Below are positions 8,139 through 20,339 of a stretch of 64,000 bases of DNA, in pieces; the first letter of the stretch is position 1, and the number at the start of each line of letters is the position of its first letter. Where the stretch lies: assembly GCA_003149345.1 (NCBI GenBank), contig QFWI01000031.1, forward strand, positions 160,325-224,324, given 5' to 3'. The notes below the pieces were generated by a model. That model worked only from the letters and a program-made list of their open reading frames with translations. It was not told the origin of the DNA and did not search any database. The position numbers were made by a program, and so were the translations under genes. Source of the stretch: Vampirovibrio chlorellavorus (GTDB taxonomy: Bacteria > Cyanobacteriota > Vampirovibrionia > Vampirovibrionales > Vampirovibrionaceae).

Positions 8139-8649
8139 TCCGAAACAGGCTTTCAGGAAGGGTGTTCAGCCCACAGCAGGCCGCTCATCCGAGAACGGTT
8201 TGCCCCCTCTAAAAACACTCTCTGGTCGGATGTTTTTTTTCCGCTTTTATGGTTACAGATAGTGTCGTCACAGCGATTTTGGCCGGACTTTGTTTTTTTA
8301 GTATAAAGTGCTTGCAAGCCGAAATCGTTTTAATTACACTAACGTTCTGTTTAATTGTTTAAGAGTTCCACCTTCGACGGCTCAATTCATCTCTTTCTAT
8401 ACGGTTTGAACGCACTAAGGATGGTTTTGACCATTGGGTTTACATACAAAACTGATTCTGGGTTCACGAATCAAAGTCACTGCCACAACCGCCTTTGCAA
8501 GAGAAACCAGATTCTCTAGCAACAAACCAAAACCTGCTGTTTTAATATAAAAAAGAATTGAACTTGGGACACAGTGGACACTTTCACGGGACAATTTTGG
8601 CTTCATCAATTAAAAGTTTTGACACCATTAGGGGAGGACACAGATACTT
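8139..8649. other. Long non-coding stretch ahead of the four-winged-helix regulator
   Basis: About 510 bases carry no convincing gene. A weak AAAAACA...TGTTTTTTTT hairpin near 8211-8240 may end the pterin operon. A promoter-like pair follows (TTGCAA 8312-8317, TACACT 8335-8340, 17-base spacer), which would give a 5' untranslated region of about 300 bases. Further on there are AT-rich runs and three copies of GGACA within 8564-8595. The long leader leaves room for regulation by the gene's own product. Confidence 0.45.
8312..8340 (+). promoter_or_regulatory. Putative promoter of the quadruple GntR-type regulator
   Basis: TTGCAA and TACACT are separated by 17 bases, giving an expected start near 8347. 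Both boxes match the sigma-70 consensus at four of six bases. It is the best candidate in this gap but not unique. Confidence 0.35.
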
Positions 8650-9951
8650 ATGGTCGTATCTAACACCAGCATTCACCCTGTCACCAACCACCCTGGGACT
8701 CCAGAAAACAATCCGCAATCACCGGAGAACGCCTTGGGCATGGGGCTGGATGAAGCCATGAGCTATACCGAGCTGGAAAACATCAGTAAGGCCGCCCTGG
8801 TGCGTATCGAAGTCAGCCAGCTTCCCCGCGAAATTCCTGACTTTCAGGCTCCCGGCGCCACCAAGGATACCTTGATCGCCGACTGGCTGAAGCACTGGAT
8901 TGTGTCCTCCTTGCAGGCGGAAACCATTACCGAAAATCACCTGCTGCCCAAGAAGGCGGAAATCGCCAATTACCTGGGGGTTAGCGTGGGCACCGTGCAA
9001 AACGCCATTCGCTATATTGAAGACGAAGGGCACGTGGAGTCCAAGCAACGCATTGGCACCCTGGTGCGTAACGCCGAAAAATCAGGCCAGCGCATGCGCA
9101 AGCAAACCTCCAAACGCGATCAGGCCGTGGTGGCCATCAAGCATTTCATTGTGGAAAACGGCTATCAGCCGGGGCAAACCCTGCCCTCAGCCCGAGAAAT
9201 CGCTAAAACCATCCAGTCCGCGCCCAACACCACCCGGCTGGCCCTGGAATTCCTTTCCGGCATTGGCACCTTAAAAAGCCTGGGCAACCGGGGCAACAAA
9301 GCCAACTGGGCCCTGCGGGTCATCCCGGAAATTGAGGCGGACAACCGTTGCGCCATTGAGTCCGAAACTCTGATCGATCAACTGGAACGGGACTTGAAGA
9401 CGTTGATTGCCGAAAAGTACGAGGTCAACGACAAATTGCCCTCGCACCTGGAGTTGTCCGATCTGTTCAAGGTCAGCATCAAAACCGTGCATGACGCCAT
9501 GCGCCGTCTGGCCGAGCAAGGCATTCTACGCTCCAAGCGGGGACGCTACGGCACTTATGTCGTCCGCAAACCGGACGCTTCCAAGCTGGCCCCCATCGAT
9601 ACCAGTATTTTCGTGCCTGCGGAAGAAGTCAGCTTCTACAATTACGAAAAAGTGGAGCAGCACCTCAAAACCCTCATCCGCACCCAATACAAGGTGGGCG
9701 ACAAGCTCCCGGCTATGGGCGTCTTGTCCAAGGATTTGGACGTCAGCAGCAACACCATTCGCAAGGCCCTGCAAAATCTGGCCAAGGAAAAAATGGTCAG
9801 CTTCTCCCGGGGACGCTACGGTGGTACTTATGTGACCCGCATCCCGGAAATCCGGGAAGAAGAGCCGGGCAAGGCCTTTACCTGGGTGTCCATCAACCCG
9901 GATACGGTGAAAACCTACCGGGCTGGCAAAACCCCAGTGGCCCATAACTAG
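8650..9951 (+). CDS. DNA-binding protein with four tandem GntR-type winged helices
   Basis: This 433-residue protein has four winged helix-turn-helix units and no effector domain: residues 73-142 (KKAEIANYLGVSVGTVQNAI), 156-224 (SAREIAKTIQSAPNTTRLAL), 242-307 (SHLELSDLFKVSIKTVHDAM) and 333-398 (GVLSKDLDVSSNTIRKAL). Units 3 and 4 each end with a wing of the form RGRYGGTYV or RGRYGTYV. Unit 2 is the most divergent. Ordinary GntR regulators have one such unit plus a ligand-binding domain. GGGGAGGA precedes the ATG. It forms its own transcription unit with a strong terminator. It probably binds an extended or multi-part operator; the targets are unknown. Confidence 0.8.
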   Translation: MVVSNTSIHPVTNHPGTPENNPQSPENALGMGLDEAMSYTELENISKAALVRIEVSQLPREIPDFQAPGATKDTLIADWLKHWIVSSLQAETITENHLLPKKAEIANYLGVSVGTVQNAIRYIEDEGHVESKQRIGTLVRNAEKSGQRMRKQTSKRDQAVVAIKHFIVENGYQPGQTLPSAREIAKTIQSAPNTTRLALEFLSGIGTLKSLGNRGNKANWALRVIPEIEADNRCAIESETLIDQLERDLKTLIAEKYEVNDKLPSHLELSDLFKVSIKTVHDAMRRLAEQGILRSKRGRYGTYVVRKPDASKLAPIDTSIFVPAEEVSFYNYEKVEQHLKTLIRTQYKVGDKLPAMGVLSKDLDVSSNTIRKALQNLAKEKMVSFSRGRYGGTYVTRIPEIREEEPGKAFTWVSINPDTVKTYRAGKTPVAHN

Positions 9952-9976
9952 CTGAAACGACCCACTCAAAAATCTG

Positions 9977-10011
9977 AAAAAGAGCCCTGCTCAAAACAGG
10001 GCTCTTTTTAA
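9977..10011 (+). terminator. Strong intrinsic terminator after the GntR-type regulator
   Basis: AAAAAGAGCCCTG (9977-9989) pairs perfectly with CAGGGCTCTTTTT (9997-10009) around a seven-base loop. The stem is A-rich on one side and ends in a U-run, so it may work in both directions. Confidence 0.85.
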
Positions 10012-10027
10012 TTTCAACTGTTGTCAA

Positions 10028-10127
10028 AATCATTCTCTGAGATGCTATTTGTCATTCCCGCACAGGAGAATAATAATTAATGAGGACAACTTAAACGAGC
10101 AGACAAAATCTCAGTGAAGGAATGATT
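10028..10127. repeat. Interrupted inverted repeat downstream of proA
   Basis: AATCATTC-T-CTGAGAT (10028-10043) is mirrored by ATCTCAG-(5 bases)-GAATGATT (10108-10127), fifteen paired bases closing a 64-base loop. It lies between the end of proA and the regulator's terminator and could help end proBA transcription. There is no U-tract, so the function is uncertain. Confidence 0.4.
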
Positions 10128-10153
10128 CTCTCTATTTTAAACAACGGGTATTT

Positions 10154-11470
10154 TTATAACGAACGATGCAGGAAGGGTTTGGCGGTTTCACCCACATAGT
10201 CGGCCACCACTTGCCCGTGACCACGCAATTTGTACTTGTAAATCACCAGCCCTTCCAGACCCACCGGGCCTCGGGCGTGGGTTTTAGCCGTACTAATGCC
10301 AATTTCGGCCCCCAATCCAAAGCGAAATCCATCGGCAAAGCGGGTGGAGGCATTGGCAAACACACAAGCGGAATCAACCCCGTTCAAAAAGCGCTCCAGC
10401 GCCTCGGCATCCTGGGCCACAATGGCATCGGTATGGTGCGAGCCGTACTGGTTGATATGCGCCATGGCCGCTTCCAGATTGGACACCACTTTGACCGCCA
10501 GGGTCAAATCCCCGTACTCGGCCCGCCAGTCGGCCTCTGTGGCAGGTTGAACGCCCTGCAAAACAGCCTGCGTGGCCGAACAGCCCTTCAAGACCAGCCC
10601 GGCCTGTTCAGCGGCTCGGGCGAACTGAGGCAGGAACTGGGAGGCCACCGCCGCATCCACCAGCAAGGTCTCCAATGCATTACAGGCGGCCGGGTACTGA
10701 CTCTTGGCGTCAATGGCCAAGGCGATGGCCTGCGGCACATTGGCGCTGGGATGCACGTACAGATGACAGACCCCATCAGCGTGGCCCAGCACCGGAATTT
10801 TGGTGGCGGCCATAATGGACTGCACCAACTGATTGGAGCCCCGAGGAATGACCAAATCCACGTACTGAGGATAGTTGAGCATCTCTTGCACCGCTTCCCG
10901 GCTATCCAGCAAGGTGGCCCAATGAGCAGGTAAAAAAGGACACCGCGCGTTCAACTGATCCACCAACTGCATAAAAGCGGCGTTGGAACGGCTGGCTTCC
11001 CGACCGCCTTTCAGCACCACGGCGTTACCGCTTTTTAAAATCAGGGACAAAATCTGGGGGATCACATCCGGGCGAGACTCGAAAATAATGCCGATCACCC
11101 CCAAAGGGACGGTCAATTTCTCCAGCACCAACCCCTCATCCAGCAGGGTCTGGCTTAGGACTTGTCCGGCCGGATCCGGTAACTGAATCAAATCCCGCAG
11201 GCCTTGGGCCAACTGCTTGATTTTACCGGCATCCAGCTTCAGGCGCTGGTACAAGCTGGGGGTCAGGCCGTCTTGTTCGGCCTGAGCGATATCCTTGCGG
11301 TTTTCGGTCAACAGGAAGTCGGCGTTGGCTTCAATGATGGCCGCAAACTCGGCCAAGGCCTCATTTTTTTGGGCCGTGGGCAACGTGGACATGGCCAGAA
11401 AAGCAACCTTGCTGTGCTGGAGGGACGCTTCCAAGGGATTGATTGAGGGGTTCATTGATTGGGTGACCAT
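10154..11470 (-). CDS. proA: Gamma-glutamyl phosphate reductase (ProA)
   Basis: ProA performs the NADPH-dependent reduction of L-glutamyl 5-phosphate to glutamate semialdehyde, the second step of proline synthesis. This 438-residue protein shows the aldehyde-dehydrogenase-type segments IFESRPDVIPQILSL, LKGGREASRSN and LVIPRGSNQLV. The catalytic cysteine is in YPAACNALETLLV, and the C-terminal motif is ARGPVGLEGLVIYKY. The length is usual for ProA. The ATG at 11470 has AAGGAG eight bases upstream. It follows proB by 12 bases on the same strand, so the two are co-transcribed. Confidence 0.95.
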   Translation of the reverse strand: MVTQSMNPSINPLEASLQHSKVAFLAMSTLPTAQKNEALAEFAAIIEANADFLLTENRKDIAQAEQDGLTPSLYQRLKLDAGKIKQLAQGLRDLIQLPDPAGQVLSQTLLDEGLVLEKLTVPLGVIGIIFESRPDVIPQILSLILKSGNAVVLKGGREASRSNAAFMQLVDQLNARCPFLPAHWATLLDSREAVQEMLNYPQYVDLVIPRGSNQLVQSIMAATKIPVLGHADGVCHLYVHPSANVPQAIALAIDAKSQYPAACNALETLLVDAAVASQFLPQFARAAEQAGLVLKGCSATQAVLQGVQPATEADWRAEYGDLTLAVKVVSNLEAAMAHINQYGSHHTDAIVAQDAEALERFLNGVDSACVFANASTRFADGFRFGLGAEIGISTAKTHARGPVGLEGLVIYKYKLRGHGQVVADYVGETAKPFLHRSL

Positions 11471-11482
11471 GCCAGTCGCTCC

Positions 11483-12679
11483 TTAAACGCCGTATTCTTC
11501 AAAAATAACCAGGTTATCACGGTGAATCACTTCTTCGTGCTCACAGGCCTTACCCATGGCCTCAAACCCAAGTCGGGCGGCAATTTGATCGCTGGGCAAG
11601 CCCTTAATGCGCTCAATCTCATCGGAGGAAAAATGCGTGAGCCCCCGGCCCAGCTCTACCCCGGCCTCGTCCTGAATGCGCACCACCTGATTGGCCAGAA
11701 AGTCACCTTCCACGGATAAAATCCCTATGGGTAACAAGCTGGCCTGCTTTTCAACCAAAGCTTTACGGGCCCCGGCGTTGACCACAATGGCCCCATGATA
11801 GCCGGAGGCCATGCCGATCCAGCGCTTTTTGCCGCTGAGATTGGCTTGCGGCAGCACCAGCGTGCCGTGTTCCTCGGCCTGAGCGTCCAGCAGGGGGCTG
11901 AGTGGCCCGGATTGTAAGCCCGAGGTAATGAAGGTATGCACCCCACTGAGGGAAGCCATGCGGGCCGCTTCCAGCTTGGAGGACATGCCGCCTCGTCCCA
12001 GCAGGGACTGACCGGAGGCGTCGATGCGCTGCAACTCCTCCTGAAAATTCTCAATCCGGGCAATGCGCTGGGCGTTGGGGTTGGTTAGGGGATTGTCCGT
12101 GTAAATGCCGTCCACGTTGGTCAATATGACCAACAAATCAGCATCTAGCTTACTGGCCACCAGCGCCGAGAGCATGTCATTGTCCCCAAAGCCCTTGGTA
12201 TAGCTCTCTTCCTGCAACTCCATGGTGGAGGTGGTGTCGTTCTCGTTGATGATGGGAATGGCCTTCAGCTTGAGCAGGGTTTCCAGCGTCTGTCGCAAAT
12301 TGAGGTAGTGCTTGCGATCGGCGAAATCGGTGGCAGTCAGCAACACCTGGGCAGGGGTTAAACCAGATTGGGCGAATAAGGCCCGATAGGCGTCCATCAA
12401 CAAACTTTGCCCCACCGCCGCACAGGCCTGCTTTTCGTTCAGGGTCAGGCTGCCAGAGAGTTTCAAAGCCATGCGCCCCAGGCCCACCGCCCCCGAGGAG
12501 ACCAGAATAATCTCCTTACCCTCGGCCATCAGTTGGGCGCATTGGGCCGTCAGCCCGGCCAGACGTTCGGCGGCAAAGCGGCCCTGTTGATCTTGCCCCA
12601 ACTCAATAACCACCTGCGTGCCCAGCTTAATCACGACCCGCCGGGCCTGTCGTAAGGGTTGGTAAGGAGTGGCGGACAT
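11483..12679 (-). CDS. proB: Glutamate 5-kinase (ProB) with PUA domain
   Basis: ProB phosphorylates glutamate to glutamyl 5-phosphate, the committed step to proline. The amino acid kinase domain begins RRVVIKLGTQVV and includes LVSSGAVGLG, PIINENDTT, FGDNDMLSALVA and TNVDGIYTDNP. The GMSSKLEAARMA segment follows, and a PUA domain occupies roughly the last 90 residues (SVEGDFLANQVV onward). The ATG at 12679 gives 398 residues. A TTG five codons upstream is also open but less likely. It is the first gene of a proB-proA unit. Confidence 0.94.
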   Translation of the reverse strand: MSATPYQPLRQARRVVIKLGTQVVIELGQDQQGRFAAERLAGLTAQCAQLMAEGKEIILVSSGAVGLGRMALKLSGSLTLNEKQACAAVGQSLLMDAYRALFAQSGLTPAQVLLTATDFADRKHYLNLRQTLETLLKLKAIPIINENDTTSTMELQEESYTKGFGDNDMLSALVASKLDADLLVILTNVDGIYTDNPLTNPNAQRIARIENFQEELQRIDASGQSLLGRGGMSSKLEAARMASLSGVHTFITSGLQSGPLSPLLDAQAEEHGTLVLPQANLSGKKRWIGMASGYHGAIVVNAGARKALVEKQASLLPIGILSVEGDFLANQVVRIQDEAGVELGRGLTHFSSDEIERIKGLPSDQIAARLGFEAMGKACEHEEVIHRDNLVIFEEYGV

Positions 12680-12884
12680 GGTGGGGAAATCCAATCAAAA
12701 TCGATGAAGCAAGTTCTGAAGTAAGCCTCCATTGTATGCCAGCCCCGGCCCTCGGGTAAAGCAGGCTAAAGTAACGGGAAGGCTTTTTGGGCATTGAGTA
12801 TCGGGGGGAGAATCGGGGGAGAACCAGACGCCTGCTTCAAACCCAAAATCAGGCCTGCCAAACCCTTGGGTTGGTTAGAGCTTC

Positions 12885-13934
12885 TCAGGGCTGCGCACTC
12901 AAGGGCTGGCCTTTACGGGGGATCAGGCCAAAGTCAAAGACCTGTCCCTGATCCGAAATGACTTGATACTGCAAACCTGCCGCCGTATTTTCAAACAATA
13001 TGAAGTGGTTCTTCTTCATCAGCCCCGCTTGCTCGGGCAGCCCTTTCAGCGGGGAGTCCAGCTTACCCCCGGCTCCACTGACCACATACCATACCCCATT
13101 CAACTTTTTGGGAGCTTCATACTGATGTTCGTGCCCAGCCAGGTAAACATCCACCCCATATTGCTCCAAAATGGGAGCCAGTCTTTGAGCCAACACCTGC
13201 TGCCAGAAAAGGCGTTTGGCTTTGGCGGCTGCCCCCAGAGAAAACAACGGGTAATGCCCCATAACCACTTTCATGGAAGCGTTACTCTGGGCCAAAGCCT
13301 GCCTCAGCCAAGCTGTTTGCGCTTCAGCCTGTTTTCGGTTCTGGGGCGAAACGTCTCCGCCCAGATAACCCGGCACCATCACCGTGGTGTCTAGGGCAAA
13401 CACTTCCACGTCCTGACCGGGCGGGCCGACCTTGAAATTGTAGTAAGCCGGAACGCCCCAGTAAGCCAATTGCCGATCCCCGAATCCGGCTTTGACATCA
13501 TGGTTTCCCAACACCGGATAAAAACGCACCCCTTGTCGCCAAAGGGGCTGATAGGGCCTGGCGATACAGGCTTCAAACAACCGGGGATCACCGCTGGGGT
13601 ACACGTTATCGCCCAGAACCAGCACTTGGTTGAACGGCAGTCGTCGGCCCCATTGAAACATCTGATCAGCGATTCGGGCCTGAGCGGCGTCGGCCGTTCC
13701 CGCGTCCCCAAGCACGGCAAAGCGCTCCCGCTGAACAGACGTGGGAACAGGCGCACGCAAAAGAAAACGGTCCGCTGCGTTTTCGCTGAGCGAACCGGCA
13801 TGTTCACCTTCCGTTTGGGATTGCTCGCTAATTGTTTTTGGGCTCGGCCAAGCCGCCCCAAAATTCATCCGAATTCCGGCAGGCCAGCGCACTGGCTGAT
13901 TGCTAAAACCACGCTTGAATGACACTGAATTCAC
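12885..13934 (-). CDS. Calcineurin-like metallophosphoesterase (purple acid phosphatase-like)
   Basis: The catalytic domain begins about residue 70. It carries the five metallophosphoesterase motifs in order: VLGDAGT, LGDNVYP, LGNHDVK, VMGHYPLF and AGHEHQYE. This spacing resembles tartrate-resistant/purple acid phosphatases, which act on phosphate monoesters. The first 65-70 residues are low-complexity and show no signal peptide. The GTG start at 13934 has no ribosome-binding site; the ATG at 13868, preceded by GGAA, is an alternative. The gene is alone on the minus strand. Confidence 0.78.
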   Translation of the reverse strand: MNSVSFKRGFSNQPVRWPAGIRMNFGAAWPSPKTISEQSQTEGEHAGSLSENAADRFLLRAPVPTSVQRERFAVLGDAGTADAAQARIADQMFQWGRRLPFNQVLVLGDNVYPSGDPRLFEACIARPYQPLWRQGVRFYPVLGNHDVKAGFGDRQLAYWGVPAYYNFKVGPPGQDVEVFALDTTVMVPGYLGGDVSPQNRKQAEAQTAWLRQALAQSNASMKVVMGHYPLFSLGAAAKAKRLFWQQVLAQRLAPILEQYGVDVYLAGHEHQYEAPKKLNGVWYVVSGAGGKLDSPLKGLPEQAGLMKKNHFILFENTAAGLQYQVISDQGQVFDFGLIPRKGQPLSAQP

Positions 13935-14120
13935 GAGTTGAAACGACTTCTGTTTTTTTCAACGAAACAAGCCGTCGCTTCATGGCTATTCTTGGCCAAC
14001 TTGATGACCGCAGAATGACAGGAAGCGATACTAGATACAGTAAAACCCAAAACCACCGGCATGCGGTTCATTTTTTCAAATTTTTTCATTGAATCATTAT
14101 CAAAATCATTTTCAAAAAAT

Positions 14121-14163
14121 CATACGAGAACCATTTGCCAAGTCATGCAAGTTCTCGTATGAT
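14121..14163 (+). promoter_or_regulatory. Thiamine operon promoter overlapped by an 11-bp inverted repeat
   Basis: TTGCCA (14135-14140) and TATGAT (14158-14163) with a 17-base spacer form a good promoter, starting transcription near 14170, just before the TPP riboswitch. A perfect inverted repeat, CATACGAGAAC (14121-14131) and GTTCTCGTATG (14151-14161), brackets the -35 and overlaps the -10. That is the placement expected of a repressor operator. A Fur-like AT-rich block (CATTATCAAAATCATTTTC) lies just upstream at about 14095-14113. Confidence 0.6.
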
Positions 14164-14211
14164 GACCTTAATCGCGAATTAAATTTGCGAATCAACAATT
14201 CATATCATCTA

Positions 14212-14304
14212 TCGGGGTGTTGGCTCACGGGCCGACTGAGATCATCGCCAATTCGATGAAACCCGCTTAACCTGATCTGGGTAATGCCAGCGGAGGGAAG
14301 TAGA
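14212..14304 (+). promoter_or_regulatory. TPP riboswitch (THI element)
   Basis: The conserved THI-box segments are present in order. GGGGTGTTGG closes the P1/P2 region, CTGAGATCA forms the pyrimidine-sensor helix, ACCCGCTTAACCTGATCTGG is the linker, and GTAATGCCAGCGGAGGGAA forms the pyrophosphate-sensor and 3' part. It precedes thiC by 190 bases and should lower operon expression when TPP is abundant. A stem between AGGCAGC and GCTGCCT further down (about 14325-14395) may be part of the expression platform, but I cannot settle whether control is at transcription or translation. Confidence 0.93.
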
Positions 14305-14434
14305 ATGTTTCATTTATGTTGCAGGCAGCCAAGGCCATCGACCCGCCAAGTCGGTCAGCGCTTTTCGCTGCCTTTGTCCGCAACCGTCCAAACGCATCCA
14401 CAGGACGGGCATATCGGCGTGCCGTACAAGTTAA

Positions 14435-17442
<3,008 letters not shown>

Positions 17443-17543
17443 GCCAACCTGGCAACGCTGCCGTCCCCTTCAACCCGACGCACTCAATCAAAACCCCAAA
17501 AGTCCAAAAAGCTCTAAAACACAAAAGAAAAGGCGAAATCCCG

Positions 17544-17747
17544 ATGATGCAACTGTTTGTGAATGGTGAGCCCCAACACGTGCCCGAAGCCACCAGCGTT
17601 CAGAATCTTCTGATCCAATTGGGCTACGAGCCCAAGTCCATCGCCGTGGCTGTGGACGGGGACTTTGTGCCCAAGCATCAGTACGAAACATTTTCCCTGC
17701 GGCCAGCGCAGTCCGTGGAAGTGTTGTCGCCCATGCAAGGGGGCTGA
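17544..17747 (+). CDS. thiS: Thiamine sulfur-carrier protein ThiS
   Basis: This 67-residue ubiquitin-like protein begins [13 protein letters not shown] and ends in the di-glycine tail MQGG. Adenylation and thiocarboxylation of that tail give the sulfur donor for ThiG. AAAGGCG precedes the ATG at 17544. The downstream thiG starts two bases after the stop. The activating enzyme is probably the ThiF/MoeZ-type protein encoded convergently at 20547-21686. Confidence 0.93.
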   Translation: MMQLFVNGEPQHVPEATSVQNLLIQLGYEPKSIAVAVDGDFVPKHQYETFSLRPAQSVEVLSPMQGG

Positions 17748-17749
17748 GC

Positions 17750-18592
17750 ATGAATCCATTACCCGAGACAACGGCCTGGCACTTGGGCGGGGAAATAGTA
17801 AATAGCCGCCTGCTGGTGGGCACCGCCCTGTACCCGTCGCCCGCCATCATGCTGGAGTCTATCGACGCTTCCGGCACGGAAGTGGTCACCGTGTCCCTGC
17901 GCCGACAATCCCCAGGGGCCAACGGGGGAGAGTCTTTTTGGGAGATGCTGAAGGATAAAAAGCTAAAAGTGTTGCCCAACACCGCCGGATGTCGCAGCGC
18001 CAAAGAGGCCATTACCACCGCCCACATGGCCCGGGAAATTTTCAACACCCACTGGATCAAACTGGAAGTAATCGGCGATGACTTCACCCTGCAGCCCGAT
18101 CCCTTTGGCCTGGTGGAAGCGGCCAAAGCGCTGATTGATGACGGCTTTGAAGTCTTTCCCTACATGACAGAAGACTTTATGGTGGCCCAAAAACTGGTGG
18201 ACGCCGGTTGCCGCATCCTGATGCCCTGGGCCGCTCCCATCGGCACGGGGAAAGGTCCCATGAATCTCTACGCCCTCAAGCTGCTCAGGGCCCGGCTGCC
18301 CCAAGTGCAACTTATCGCCGACGCTGGAATCGGGTTGCCCTCCCATGCCGCTCAGGTCATGGAAATCGGCTTTGATGGCGTCTTGCTCAATTCGGCCATC
18401 GCTTTGGCCGAACATCCACCCCACATGGCTCAGGCCTTCGCCAAAGCAGTTCAGGCCGGTCGATTGGCCTACCAGGCGGGCCCCATGCCCCAGCGAGACA
18501 TGGCCCAGCCCAGCACCCCCGTTTTAGGCACCCCCTTTTGGCATCAGTCATCTTCGCATCAAACAACCCAGAAAGCAGGACACCCTCTATGA
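17750..18592 (+). CDS. thiG: Thiazole synthase (ThiG)
   Basis: ThiG forms the thiazole phosphate from deoxyxylulose 5-phosphate, dehydroglycine and ThiS thiocarboxylate. The 280-residue protein shows family segments [44 protein letters not shown] (with the Schiff-base Lys), [11 protein letters not shown] and [18 protein letters not shown]. Its last roughly 25 residues (from STPVLGTPF) extend a little beyond the usual end. Its stop codon overlaps the ThiDE start (ATGA). Confidence 0.95.
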   Translation: MNPLPETTAWHLGGEIVNSRLLVGTALYPSPAIMLESIDASGTEVVTVSLRRQSPGANGGESFWEMLKDKKLKVLPNTAGCRSAKEAITTAHMAREIFNTHWIKLEVIGDDFTLQPDPFGLVEAAKALIDDGFEVFPYMTEDFMVAQKLVDAGCRILMPWAAPIGTGKGPMNLYALKLLRARLPQVQLIADAGIGLPSHAAQVMEIGFDGVLLNSAIALAEHPPHMAQAFAKAVQAGRLAYQAGPMPQRDMAQPSTPVLGTPFWHQSSSHQTTQKAGHPL

Positions 18593-20184
18593 ATCAGCCC
18601 CTATCTACGGTTTCCCATTCTTCTGTTTCCCATTCTTCTGTTTCCCATTCTCCCGTTTCTCATGCTTCTATTTCCTCGTCCTCTCCTCCCGCTACCAGAC
18701 CGATTGTGTGGACGATTGCCGGTTCCGATTCCGGCGGAGGGGCAGGCATTCAAGCCGATCTTAAAACCATGAACGCCCTGGGCACCCATGCCTGCTCGGT
18801 CATCACCGCCCTGACCGCCCAAAACACCCAAGCGGTCAGCGCCATTGAGCTTCCATCCCCCAGCATGTTGCAGGGCCAACTGGAGGCCTTGCGAACCGAT
18901 CTGCCGCCGGTTGCCCTGAAATTGGGCATGCTGGGCGACGCCCAGGGCATTGGTATCATCGCCAACACCTTAAAAAATTTAAACGCCCAAATCGTCTGCG
19001 ATCCGGTCATGGTTTCCACCAGCGGACACGACCTGAGACAGGCCGATGCCTTGCAGGCCCTAAAATCGCAACTGTTGCCTTTGGTGCAGTTGCTCACCCC
19101 CAACCTGCCGGAAGCGGAAATTCTGGCCGAGCAAGCCATCACCAGCACCGAGGCCATGGAAAGCGCCGCCCAAAAAATTCGGCAACTGGGTGTGCGTTCT
19201 GTGCTGATCAAAGGCGGACACTTCGACAGCGACTTCGCCCAGGACTATTGGACGAACGGCATCCAGCACGCCTGGCTGATTTCTCCCCGCATTGATACCA
19301 ATCAGACCCACGGCACCGGCTGTACTTTGTCGGCGGCCATTACGGCCTGCCTGGGGTTAGGGTATCAGGAACTGGATGCCATCGTCATCGCCAAGGCCTA
19401 TGTCAATCAGGGATTGCGCTTAGCCCCTCGGGTGGGTCAAGGCCAAGGCCCATTGGCCCATTTGGGATGGCCGGAAACGCAAGCCGATTTACCCTGGATC
19501 ACCCCCACCGCAGCGGCTGGGCTCAATCGCCCCCAGTTCCCGGATTGTGGGGAACAACCCCTGGGGTTTTATCCCATCGTCAACCGGGCGGAATGGCTTG
19601 AAAAACTGCTGCCCCTGGGGGTTTCCACGGTGCAGTTGCGCATCAAGGATCTGCAAGGGGAGGATCTGGAGCGGGAAATCGCTCAGGCCAGTGCTTATGC
19701 CCGAAAAATGGACTGCCGCCTGTTTATCAACGATTACTGGCAGCTGGCCCTCAAATACAACGCTTACGGGGTGCATCTTGGGCAGGAAGATTTGGCCACA
19801 GCCGATTTAGCGGCTATTCAGGCAGCCGGTTTGCGCTTGGGGGTCAGCACCCACTGCTACCGGGAAGTGGCCCGAGCGCTGGCCGTTCAGCCATCGTATA
19901 TGGCCGTGGGGCCTATTTTCAACACCACCACAAAAACCATGTACTTTCAGCCCCAAGGCCTGGAAGCCCTGGCCCGGTGGCGACGCAGCCTGCCCGGTTA
20001 TCCGCTGGTGGCCATCGCCGGGATTTTTCTGGACAACGCCCCGGAGGTGTTGGCCACCGGAGTAGACAGCATCGCCGTGGTGCGGGATGTCACCCAGGCG
20101 GAGAATCTGCCGGAGCGGGTGGCCCAGTGGCTGGCCCTGTTTGATCGCCAAAATCAATCAAGTCCTGCCCTGACCCGTGTTTAA
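18589..20184 (+). CDS. thiDE: Bifunctional HMP-phosphate kinase / thiamine-phosphate synthase (ThiD-ThiE fusion)
   Basis: This 531-residue fusion catalyses the last steps to thiamine phosphate. Residues ~39-310 are ThiD ([49 protein letters not shown]). Residues ~326-525 are ThiE ([52 protein letters not shown]). The ATG at 18589 overlaps the thiG stop. The N-terminus carries a Ser/Val/His-rich tail encoded by a four-fold 15-base repeat, ahead of the kinase domain. This is the last gene of the operon. Confidence 0.93.
   Translation: MNQPLSTVSHSSVSHSSVSHSPVSHASISSSSPPATRPIVWTIAGSDSGGGAGIQADLKTMNALGTHACSVITALTAQNTQAVSAIELPSPSMLQGQLEALRTDLPPVALKLGMLGDAQGIGIIANTLKNLNAQIVCDPVMVSTSGHDLRQADALQALKSQLLPLVQLLTPNLPEAEILAEQAITSTEAMESAAQKIRQLGVRSVLIKGGHFDSDFAQDYWTNGIQHAWLISPRIDTNQTHGTGCTLSAAITACLGLGYQELDAIVIAKAYVNQGLRLAPRVGQGQGPLAHLGWPETQADLPWITPTAAAGLNRPQFPDCGEQPLGFYPIVNRAEWLEKLLPLGVSTVQLRIKDLQGEDLEREIAQASAYARKMDCRLFINDYWQLALKYNAYGVHLGQEDLATADLAAIQAAGLRLGVSTHCYREVARALAVQPSYMAVGPIFNTTTKTMYFQPQGLEALARWRRSLPGYPLVAIAGIFLDNAPEVLATGVDSIAVVRDVTQAENLPERVAQWLALFDRQNQSSPALTRV
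18611..18670 (+). repeat. Four tandem 15-bp repeats inside the thiDE gene
   Basis: The unit TTTCCCATTCTTCTG is present twice exactly (18611-18640). It is followed by one copy with three changes (18641-18655) and one more diverged copy (18656-18670). In frame it encodes repeats of the type VSHSS. A 15-base unit keeps the frame, so copy-number change would only lengthen or shorten the disordered tail before ThiD. Confidence 0.85.
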
Positions 20185-20339
20185 GCGATATTCACCCCAA
20201 GTGATCTTAATCCCTCTGTCAGAGGAGGATACCGTCCACCCACGCTCAATCTATCCATACGGTACAATTGCTGTCTTTATGCTTCAATATTGGTTGATTC
20301 AATTTTGGATTGATTGTCGTTGATTGGGACTCACTTGCC

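Noticed and set aside
8415..8609. 64-codon minus-strand frame upstream of the quadruple GntR-type regulator
   Set aside because: It is antisense to the probable leader region, lacks a ribosome-binding site, and its composition follows the AT-rich intergenic DNA.
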